Below, one piece after another: positions 16,305-27,500 of a stretch of DNA of 64,000 bases. Both the position numbers and the translations under genes were made by a program. Position 1 is the stretch's first letter, and each line of letters starts with the position of its first letter. Below the pieces are notes generated by a model. It ran no database searches. It was not told the DNA's origin and worked only from the letters and a program-made list of their open reading frames with translations. Source of the stretch: Bacteroidales bacterium UBA6267 (GTDB taxonomy: Bacteria; Bacteroidota; Bacteroidia; Bacteroidales; UBA1556); contig DJVB01000052.1 in assembly GCA_002440745.1 (NCBI GenBank), forward strand, positions 1-64,000. Direction: 5' to 3'.

Positions 16305-18500
16305 ATGAAAGCAAATCAGATACTTTTAGCAATACTAATCAGCCTGCCTATCTTAGTTGCCGGGCAAAGCAATTACGTTTTAGACACCAATGGTTTGAAC
16401 GATATTTACGAAGGCGGTTCCACCGAATTTGAATTAGCAGACATTGATGATGACGGTGATTTGGACATGATTTCGGTGGGCGATCACATGAGTCCTTTAT
16501 ATGCTAACGAGAAAGGAGTGATGGTTTTCCGAAACACTCCAAATGGCTGGTTAAAAGACATGTACGGAAATTTTGGTTATGGAGGAGTTGCGGTAGGCGA
16601 TGTGAACAATGATGGTTTTTTGGACATCGGGTATGGAGTGCATCACGACTACGGCAGTATGGTAATACCGGATTTAGGCGATCAGAAACTTGAGGTTGTG
16701 TTAGGTAATGGATTAGGATACAGTTGGATACCATGGGATAATAATTTGGCCATGCAAGGTCAATCTTGGGGAATGTTCGACTGTGATTTTGCCGACATCG
16801 ACAATGATGGCCTTTTAGATTTGGGAGCGAATAGTTTTGGTTCGCCTGATGGAGTTTGGATATACAAAAACTTAGGTAATGGCTATTGGGATGTGTTTGG
16901 AGGTGCTTTAGGAGGGAATAGCAATAGAAGCATCGCCTTTGGGGATTTCGACAACGATGGTTATGTGGACTTTATAGCCAATCACGAGAAATACAATAAT
17001 GTAATCGGAAATATCTGGAAAGGAGACGGCTCAGGAAATTTCAGCCCGATGAGCACCGGATTTTACGGAGGATATAGTTTTGATTTTGCTTTAGGGGAAT
17101 TTACTTCCGATGGAGCAATGGACATAGTTGTTACCCACGGCGGTCGTTTAAAACCAATCTCTTTCGACACAATTACCCAATCGTGGATACTGAAAAACAG
17201 TGGCATCGTTGGCTCAGGATTTTATAATGTGGCCATTGGCGACATGAATCAAGACGGCCATAAGGATATTGTTGGAACGAAGTCGGGGCGGATTGTAATC
17301 TTTGCGGGAAATGGCCAAGGAAGTTGGACTGCAATAGACTCTATCGACATGCCGGTAAGCTCATTTCGCGATATAAAAGTTGGTGATTTAGACCATAATG
17401 GTTTCCCTGACATTGCTTTCTGGGGAACTATTAACGGTGCAAATATGGTTAGGGTTTATATGCACAATGGCACTCAAAATCAATTAGATATAACACCGGA
17501 ATATCCAAAAGGAGGTGAAATCATCTGTGGAAACTCAGCCCAAACAATCCAATGGAAACGATCCGTTCCTGCAAATCTTCCCTATTCGGTTCGCTTGGAT
17601 TATTCTGTTGATGGGAAAAACGGAAACTATTTGCCCATAGATTCTAATATCACTCGGTCTAATTCCTATCAATGGGTTATGCCAAAAATTTCATCGACAA
17701 ATATCTATCTTAGAATGATCATATCTTCAGGAAATCAACACGATACCGCATATACCGACACTGCATTTACTATAAAACCTTGCGTAATAAAACCTATATG
17801 GGAAGATAGTTTGAATGCAACGCCATCCTTCTGTCAAGTTGGCGACACGCTAAACCTCGCCATCGATTCGGCTTATGGTGCAATTGGATATTTTTGGGAT
17901 TTTCCCCAAGGTTGGATGGCAACTGCCAACGGCACAACTGCGGAGGTGATTCCAAACACCGCTTCCGGCAGTGTGTTGGTTTACGCTTATACGGCAAAAG
18001 ACACCTCCAATGCTGCCACAATTCAAATAAGTAAAGTTAACATCGACACCACCATAAATTTTACCAACGGCCAATTATCGGTGGCTGAACCTCTTCCTGC
18101 TACTTACCAATGGTGGAATTGCGATATAAATCAGCCCGTTAGCAATGCTACGAGCCAGAGTTTTCTACCCAACATCTCAGGAAACTATCAAGTGGAAGTT
18201 TTTAAAGAAGGATGCAGTTTAAAATCTAGTTGTCGTGAATTTATTCTAAATATCCATGAAATCGCTTCCAATAAAACAATTCAAATTCAGCCAAATCCAA
18301 CAACCGACATTATTACTGTTTCCTCTGATGAAACTATGGAGCAGATTCAAGTTTTTGACTCCAAAGGCAAGCTTTGTAAAGAATACACATTGAAACAACG
18401 AACAACAAAATTGAATCTTACCGAATTTCCTTCAGGAATTTACTACTTGAATATTATCACTGATAATCAAGCAATTAAAAAACAAATCATTAAGAACTAA
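16305..18500 (+). CDS. secreted FG-GAP/VCBS-repeat protein with T9SS sorting domain
   Basis: The 731-residue protein has a signal peptide ending LVAGQ. From about 40 to 390 there are at least six calcium-binding-like FG-GAP/VCBS loops (DIDDDGDLDM, DVNNDGFLDI, DIDNDGLLDL, DFDNDGYVDF, DMNQDGHKDI, DLDHNGFPDI), which normally build a seven-bladed beta-propeller. A fibronectin-like segment follows (about 400-500, PEYPKGGEIICGNSAQTIQW), then beta-sandwich material and the type A sorting domain (from about 650, IQIQPNPTTDIITV ... PSGIYYLNII). The protein is expected on the cell surface, probably for adhesion or ligand binding. The next gene starts 26 nt later, so the two are probably one transcript. 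Confidence 0.88.
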   Translation: MKANQILLAILISLPILVAGQSNYVLDTNGLNDIYEGGSTEFELADIDDDGDLDMISVGDHMSPLYANEKGVMVFRNTPNGWLKDMYGNFGYGGVAVGDVNNDGFLDIGYGVHHDYGSMVIPDLGDQKLEVVLGNGLGYSWIPWDNNLAMQGQSWGMFDCDFADIDNDGLLDLGANSFGSPDGVWIYKNLGNGYWDVFGGALGGNSNRSIAFGDFDNDGYVDFIANHEKYNNVIGNIWKGDGSGNFSPMSTGFYGGYSFDFALGEFTSDGAMDIVVTHGGRLKPISFDTITQSWILKNSGIVGSGFYNVAIGDMNQDGHKDIVGTKSGRIVIFAGNGQGSWTAIDSIDMPVSSFRDIKVGDLDHNGFPDIAFWGTINGANMVRVYMHNGTQNQLDITPEYPKGGEIICGNSAQTIQWKRSVPANLPYSVRLDYSVDGKNGNYLPIDSNITRSNSYQWVMPKISSTNIYLRMIISSGNQHDTAYTDTAFTIKPCVIKPIWEDSLNATPSFCQVGDTLNLAIDSAYGAIGYFWDFPQGWMATANGTTAEVIPNTASGSVLVYAYTAKDTSNAATIQISKVNIDTTINFTNGQLSVAEPLPATYQWWNCDINQPVSNATSQSFLPNISGNYQVEVFKEGCSLKSSCREFILNIHEIASNKTIQIQPNPTTDIITVSSDETMEQIQVFDSKGKLCKEYTLKQRTTKLNLTEFPSGIYYLNIITDNQAIKKQIIKN

Positions 18501-18526
18501 ATTAACCGACACTAAACATAAGAAAT

Positions 18527-21500
18527 ATGAAAACAGCATTAATTTCTCTCATTCTGGCTCTATTTCTAATTACAGCCCAAGCACAGAATATCGTTTTTAG
18601 CGAGAATTTTGAATTACCATCCGGGGCGGATAGTGTCCAAAACACCGGAAATATCAATTTTGCATTAACCACACAATTCACTGTAAATGGACTTTTTGCG
18701 GACAGTGCCATTTTTTTGGCCAACTCCGACTCAGCAATTCTGCAAACAAGCAGTTTTTCCACTACCGGCAACTATTTAGTGGTATTGGAGTTTGATCAGA
18801 TTTGTAAGATAAATATTTTTGACGAAGCTTTAATAGAAGTATCCACCGATAACGGAAATAGCTGGATAACAGTCGATTCAAATCATTATAGCGGAAGTGG
18901 ACAAATGCCGGGCGGCAATCATTTTAATAGTTTTTCGTACAGCATTTGGAATCCACAAAACAATTCAATGCAACCAACTGCAAGCTGGTGGAAACATGAG
19001 ATTTTCGACCTATCCTATTTAGCTGCAAATCAAGCTAATGTGAAAATCCGTTTTAAGCTCAAAGACCCCAATAATAATGGAAGTGAAAGCAATTATGGAT
19101 GGCTTTTGGATAATATAAAAGTGACGGCAAGCTATGGAGAAACCATTCCTCCAACAATAACTCTAACCCAAACTCCGCCGGCAACTATGACTACAGCCGA
19201 TTCTATAACCGTTTCGGCAAATGTGCAGGACGCATCCGGTTTAGCATCGGTGTATTTGATTTATACCATAAATAATTTACTGACAGACAGTATTTTAATG
19301 ACTATCAGTGCACCAAATATTTACACCGCAAAAATACCTTTCCCTGGATTTGGTGCCGATATTTGCTATCGAGTAAAAGCATTAGATCAATCGTACCATC
19401 AAAATATAGCTTATGCACCTGCAAGTGGGTGCAATATCGTTCAAACTGTATATAATTCAGGAGGTTATGTGCAAATTGGCACAGGAACAACCACCAATAG
19501 CACAAGCGCGTCCCCCTCACCTTATGCACACTATTGGACCGGCAACAAATCGCAATATCTCATAAAAGCGTCAGAGCTTGTAGCTGCAGGAGCAACTGCC
19601 GGAGCCATAAGTTCGGTTGCATTCAATGTTTTAACTCCTGATCCACCAAGCACTTACGGCTCTGCTCCATCCAATAGCCATTGTAAAAACTACACTATCA
19701 AATTGAAACACACCTCCTCCTCTACCCTTTCCACCACATTTGAAACCGGACTTACAACAGTTTACACACATCCAAACTATGGAAGCACTGTAGGTTGGAA
19801 TACGCATAGTTTCACGCAAGGATTTAACTGGGACGGCCAAAGTAATTTGTTGGTAGAAATTTGCTTCGACAACTATGTTAATGGTTCTGATTATTCCAAT
19901 AATGCAGTAGCTTATAACACCCAAACATCCTTTACTTCAAATGTTTACTTTGAATCCGATAATGGAAGTGTTTGTAGTCAAACTTCTGGATATAACACCT
20001 ATTACCGCCCAAACATGAAGTTCTTTATCGGGAGTCCTTCCCTCACGCGAGATATTGGAATTGTCGAAATTGGGCAGCCAAACCAAAGTTACACAGCTAA
20101 CACACCTCAGAATCTTTTGGTTCGGTTCAAAAACTACGGAACGAACACCATCACTTCAGCAACAATTCACTGGAAAATAGACGGCACAACCATGACACCG
20201 ATACCTTGGACAGGAAACGTACAGCAGGACTCCTTCAGCGCATACATAAACGTTGGAAGCATAAACCTTTCCCCAGGCACCCATTTAGTAGAAGTATGGA
20301 CTCAAAATCCCAATGGCAATTTCGATTACAACTCCGCCAATGATGCCATGATAAAAACCATCTTTGCCTGCACAGGGCCTTTAAGCGGAAGCTACTCAGT
20401 GGGAGGAAGTAATGCCAACTATAACACTATGGATGAAGCCGTTGCGGCCTTGCATCATTGTGGTGTTTCCGGACCTGTGATTTTTCAAATCGATTCAGGA
20501 ACCTATACCGGCCAATGGCATTTTGACGATATTTCAGGCACAAACAGCATAAACACAGTCACTTTCACGAGCCTTAGCGGTGATAGTAGTGATGTAATTC
20601 TGCAATATTCACCCACAGATACAAACACCAACTTTATTCTTCACCTTAAAGATGCTAACTATATAAATTTCAACAAATTATCTTTTGTTAACCAATCAAC
20701 AAACTTCGGTGGATTGATTATCTTGGATACAAATTCCGAAAATATCACTTTTGAAAATTGTCTTTTCTCCGGCTCGCTAACCAATTCACTATCAAGTCTT
20801 CGCAACCAAATTGTTGTAAACTCCTTTGTTAAAAATGTGATATTCGACAATAATCTCTTTAACAACGGGAATAAGGCCATTTCAATTTCAGGAAACAATA
20901 TTCAAAAAATTTCGATTCTCAATAATGTTTTTAATCAGCAAAAAGAAACAGCAATTTCAGCCTATCAAACCGATAGCTTGGTGCTTTCTAAAAATCATAT
21001 AACCCAAACGAATGTTTCAAATCCTTCAGGAGCAATATTTCTGAATAATATTACTGGCAATCTATGGATAAATGCAAATTATATTTTAACCACAAACAGT
21101 GCAAATATCATTAAGATTGAAAACACCAATCTTTCAAGTGCTTCGGCCATGGTCGTCAATAATATGTTGGTTGCCACAGGAAACGTTCAAAACGCCGTAG
21201 AATTAATAGCAACTAAGCATATCAACCTGTATTTCAACTCTTTCCGATTAAAACCAACCGGAATATCCGCTGTAATAAATCTTAAAGACAGCCAGAGTCA
21301 AACCGATAATATTTCCATCAAGAACAATTCTATTTATACCGATTTTGGATATCAGATTTCATCAGAATTCGATTTGACAACCCGAAGTATTGACTGTGAT
21401 TTCAACAATTATCACTCTAATAATCAGATAGTTTTTAAAAATAACAATCAGCAATTAGCTTGGAATCCATGGAAAACTCAAACATCAAAAGATCAGAATA

Positions 21501-24500
21501 GTCTTTCCCAAAACCCAAAATACATTTCTGATTACGATTTACACAGCTACAATTCCATTTTAGCTTCAGGAACTCCTATTTCGGTTATTAGTGCCGACTA
21601 CGACAACCATTTGCGCAATAGTTTAGTCCCTGCCATTGGTTGCGATGAAGTTCAAAAAGCAAATTACGATTTAGGAATCATCGAAATACAACACGGAGCC
21701 TCTTCATGCAATTTATCGTCAAATCAACCAGTTACAGTTGCAATCAAGAATTTTGGAACAACAACAATTTCTGGAAGTTACACTATAAATCTTCGCACCA
21801 AAGGAAGTTCATCTATCATCTCCGAAAGTCCAAACCAAATAATCACACCCAACGACACCTTATATTACTCTTTTCAATCATCGCTGAACCTTAGCAATTC
21901 CGGATTGACACATGATAGTTTATTCCAAATTGAAGCTTATGTACAAATGACTACCGATACCATCGCAGAAAACGATAGTCTGCAAAGTCAAATCATGTCG
22001 TACTACCGTCCAACTGCACCTTTAACAAACAGTCAAACAATTAATTACGGACAAACAACAACCATAAACATCTCCCATCCCGATTCAATTTTCTGGTACC
22101 AAAACCCAACCGGCATTTCGCCATTTCACACCGGAAACACCTACATCACACCTTCGCTATTCGATACCACCACCTATTATGTTTCGGCAAAAGGCAGTCC
22201 GGGTGGAGCATTCCAAATCGGAAACGGTTCAGTATCAAGCAATACAGCTACTTATCCTGCTCCTTACAGTACTATATCAGGAGGCGCGAAACACCAAATT
22301 CTCGTTAAGGCATCCGAGTTAAAAGCTCAAGGAATGCGAAAAGGATATATTTCATCCCTATCCTTCGATGTGGAAAGCATTGGAAGTCAACATACAGGAT
22401 ACATTAATAACGTTCATATTGCGCTGAAAAACACTAACTCTCAAACGGTTTCTACGATAGGTTTTGAGTCAGGCCTAACAACCGTGGTAAATAATCATCT
22501 TCATCAAATAAATCTTGGGTTAAACCAACATCAGCTCGACCTCCCATTTTATTGGGACGGATTGTCTAATTTATTGATTCAATTCACTTTTACAAACCAG
22601 ACTATTGGAAACAGCAACAGTTTTGTCCAATTCAAGACAGACAATATAGGCTACAATTGCGTTAGTTGGTTTTCGGCAAATTCCTCCGATCAAAACACCA
22701 TACTATCATCGACCACACCTTTAGGATCATCAACTACACGCCCAAAACTGACCATAACAATGGATGGGAATTTTTGCGAAAGCACCAAAAGCCCCGCCAC
22801 CATCAATGTAATAAATTACCCCTCAATAGATTGCGGCATAGAATCCATACTTTCTCCGACTGACACAATCACCGCCGGGCAAACAATTAACCCTGTGGTC
22901 TCCTTGATAAATTACGGAACTTCCCAATTAAATACAGTCAAAATTCTATATGCAATTCAAGGTGCAAATACAGATACTCTCACTTGGTTTGGAGCATTGG
23001 CGCCCGGAACCTCCACAACAGTCCCCCTCGGGAGCATTGTTGTTGGAGGGGGCGTCCAATGTTTGGACGTTTGGACGCAATCGCCAAATCAACTCACCGA
23101 TAGTTTCCCACATAACGACACTGCTCAATCGTGCTATTTCGCTTGTTATAATGGCGTTTACACCATTGGAACAAATCCTCAAAACAGTTACAATTTTAAC
23201 AGTTTTAATCAGGCAATTTCCACAGTAATCAACGCAACTATTTGTGGCACAATCATTTTCGACATAGATTCAGGTAACTATAACGAAAGGTTAATCCTTC
23301 CTGCATCAAGTCAACTCAATCCTAATACCCGAATCATTTTTAAGTCGATGTACCAAGACAGCACAAAAGTTAAGCTTCACTTCGTCACCTCAACTTCAGA
23401 GAAGAGTGTAGTGTTGGTAGAAGGTTCGTATTACGAATTTGAAAACATAACTATCAGTGCAGCAAACGGTTCTAACTATTCCAGAGTAATTGAATTGGCC
23501 AATGGCGCTTCGCATAATAAATTTATCAACTGTATTTTAGAAGGCAAATTAGTTACATCAGCATCTACCAATTACGCAAATGTTTATGGAAATGGGGGAG
23601 CCATAGATGATAATGAATTTATAAATAATGCCCTTTTGAATTCTTCCTATCCCTTTTATTTATATGGCAATTCTTCCGATTACCAACAGCGAAATAAAAT
23701 ATCCGGCAATCAAATTTCCGATTTCTTCTATTTCGGTCCCCAACTTTACTATCAGGATTCGCTGATTTTCACCGGAAATACTATCAGTAATAAAGCCTCC
23801 AACACGTATATCTATGGAACATATATCTCTTATGCAAAAAGCATGACCTTTACTGGTAACAAAATCACATTAACCCCATACTCAACAGTTTATGGCGTTA
23901 GAATTCAACAATCTACTTCGCCTGCTACCGCTCCTTCATTGATTGCAAACAACTTTATTTCCATTAATGGCTCGGCTTCAGGAACTTGGTTTGGCTTCTG
24001 GGTTCAAAACTGTAATTTTATGGATTTCGTTTATAACTCCTTGAATATCAATGGAGGAGGAACAGGAGCATCAGCATTTTATCAATCTTCGGGAACCAAT
24101 ATTCAAATTCTTAACAATAATTTTGTGGTTCAAACAGGAAGCGGCTATCCGATGTACATCACTTCCCCAACTGCAATTACAAGGTCTGACTACAATAATC
24201 TAAAGCCAAATGGACCCAATGTCGCATACTGGAGCGGCGCAAAGACTTCATTGACAGCACTAACTGCGGCAAGTCAAAAAGATTCCAGTTCCGTTTCCAT
24301 TTTGCCTGATTTTGTAAGCAATACAGATTTACATCTCACCTCGAATAGCCTTTCGGCAAAAGCGACTTCTACCAATTTAGTTTGGGATGATATAGACGGA
24401 AATCCGCGAACCGCAACTCCAACCATTGGAGCCCATGAAATTGCAGTGATTCCTTATGATGTTGGAATAACTCATGTCAGCTTTCCCGATACAACCATCG

Positions 24501-27500
24501 AGGGCACATCCTACAATCTAAAGATTGCTGTTAAAAATTTCGGGTTGAACTCTGCCACCAATTTCCCAATTAAGTATAGCCTAAACGGAAACACTCCGGC
24601 AACTTATTCCTACTCCTCCATTTTAGCACCGAATCAAACAGATACGGTAACCATTTCCAATTTTATAAGTTCAGCAGGAAATTCCACGCTATGCTGTTAT
24701 ACAAACTTATCAAGCGACACAAACTTTTTCAACGACAGCCTCTGCTACAGTTTTTTCGGAAAGCCCATTTATGACATAGAAACCTTTTTGGCCACAAATC
24801 CGCAATCAGGGTGTAATCTCACTAATGAGCAAGTTAGTTTTTATGTAAAAAATACAGGAAGCTCAAATATAATCAGCAGCATATCAATTAATTATCAAAA
24901 AGATAATTTCCCTATCATAACTGAATCGACCAATTTAAATTTGAATATAGACGATTCCGTTTTAATCAATTTTACTACACCCGTAAATTTATCCGTTGGC
25001 CAAAGCGATAGTATATTTCAAATAAAGATTTGGGCTAAATTAATTGGAGACAACGTATTTTACAACGACACAACTACCCGAATAATTGAATCTTATGTTC
25101 AGCCAAACTCACCACAAATTGCTACCCAATATGTGTCTTATGGAACTATTGCGCAAATTCCGGCATCGACCAGCATTAACCACAGTTTATACTGGTTTTC
25201 AGACAGTTTGAGCCAAAACACCATATTCATTGGTGACACATTCCATTTTGGACCGCTTTATTCCGATACTGCTTTTTGGGTTGAAGCTTCCACCGGAAAT
25301 CCGCTATTTCACCAGTTTGGAACAGCCACAACAACCAATGGAACAACAAGTTATCCAGCACCTTACAGCAATTACTATGGCGGAACAAAACATCAAATGT
25401 TGGTTTTAGCGAGTGAATTAGATGCAATTGGTCTTAGACCCGGACAGTTTATCGATTCCATTGCCTTTGATGTAGTGGAAATAGGACAAGGTTTTAGTGG
25501 AAATTTAAATAACTTTTCCATAAGTATGGGTTTAACAAATTCAACCAATCTGACCACAGCCGGTTTTATCTCAGGGTTAAACACAGTCTTTCAAACCAAT
25601 ATGACTCAAATTGATTCGGGATGGAATATTCATGCCTTCACAAATCCAATAGCATGGGATGGGGTCAGTAATTTAATCATTCAAACGGTTTATAATAACG
25701 GCAATATTGGAGCTTATAATACTGCCGTAATAATGAGTCATTCCTTAACCTCTTGGAATAGTAGCAGTTACTACCGAGCTGACGCCGCCTCCGATTCCTT
25801 GATGTTAAACATCTCTAATCCTCAGGCAGTCAGTAATAAACGACCAAATATGAAGCTATGGGCAAGTCGGGGAGGATGTACAAGTCAGAGAGTAAAAGCT
25901 GAAGTGATAATAACTGCTCAGCCTTCGTGCGATGTTGCTTTGTTACAAATCACCAAGCCATTGAGTGCCGTTGGATTAAGCACATCAGAGCCAATAACCA
26001 TAAAAGTTAAAAATAATGGTTCATCCAATCAAACATCCATTCCTGTTGCCTACCAAATAAATTCAGGGACGATAATTCGGGATACGATTCCGGGAATTCT
26101 CACCACCGGACAAACCACCAATTTCACTTTTAGCGATTCGGCAGACCTTTCTCAAACCGGCGTCTATCACATAATGTCGTGGACAGAAACAACCTGTGAT
26201 ACAATTAATTATAACGACACTATAAGTAAAACCGTTGAAAACTTACCCGTTTCCTATTGCAATGGATTTTTCCTCGAAGGAACAAACTTTGGGGATTATA
26301 TCAGCAATGTTTCTTTGTTAAGCGGCTCGAACACATCCTTAGCCACTCCATTTCCTTCCTATTCCAACTATGGCAGCGTTTTGAATGCAACTTTGGTATC
26401 CAATAATAGTTATGAATTGATGGTTTCGGTCGCTTCACCCCTATCGAAAAACTATGTAGCTGCGTGGATTGATTTTAACAGAGATGGGGACTTCAATGAT
26501 GCTTATGAAAAAATTGGAGAAATGTATTTAAACGCTCAATACACTAATACTGATACACTTACATTTAACACCCCAATAGCGGTTAACTCCGGTTCTACCA
26601 GGATGCGAGTTAGAACCGTTTACAATACTGCCGGGCTTGACCCTTGTTATGCTTATACTTGGGGCGAAACCGAAGACTATCAAATTACCATTGTTGAGCA
26701 ATCAACGATGGATGCCGGAGTTCATTCCATCCTTTATCCTTCGATGTTTGTTCCAAATAAATCCATTCAAGCAAAAATTGCAATACAAAATTATGGTTCA
26801 GACACCCTCACGCAAATCCCGATTAGTCTTGAGGATAATAATCAAATTACGAATTCGGAACTTTGGATTGGGATTTTACCTCCGGGCGATACTGTTCATT
26901 TTACATTTCAGAGCTTTACGGCATTTGACGGAAATAACAAGTTGTGCATTAAAACCTCTTTGCAAGGCGATTTAAATGCTACAAATGACGAAAAATGTAT
27001 GAATTTTTATTTTGTGCCTGAAATCCAACCACCATTTTTTGACAACTTTGAAGGAGCCGACCTATGGCATCCCGATTCGGTGAAATTAGCTTGGGAAAGA
27101 GGAATTCCGTCAGGAAACGTCATAAATACAGCTTATAGCCCAACAAACGCATGGATGACCCTTTTGGATACCAATTATGCAAATAATGAAACCTACTTTC
27201 TTTATTCCCCAAAATTTATTACAGCACAGTATCCCCTTGATTCTCTTATATTTTGGCATCAATTCCACACTGAAACTTATGGTGATATTTGTGCCATAGA
27301 ATATTTTAGTTCATTCGGAATTTGGATAACATTGGGCACACTCAACGACCCAAAAGGCACTAACTGGTACAACACCTTCTTCACCGAACCCGGATGGACA
27401 GGAAATAGTCAAGGTTGGGTGCGGTCGGCTTATAATCTAAACGGAATCAACAATTTAGCCGCTGTAACCCAATTCCGCTTTGTGCTTAGATCAAACACGG

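Noticed and set aside
18502..18771. 89-codon open frame on the minus strand at the start of the giant gene
   Set aside because: It is antisense to the signal peptide region, with no domain or upstream promoter-like box.
26066..26081. A third copy of the TCGGGA micro-palindrome inside the giant gene (ACGATAATTCGGGA)
   Set aside because: It is not palindromic enough and there is no paralogue showing an insertion; chance is likely.
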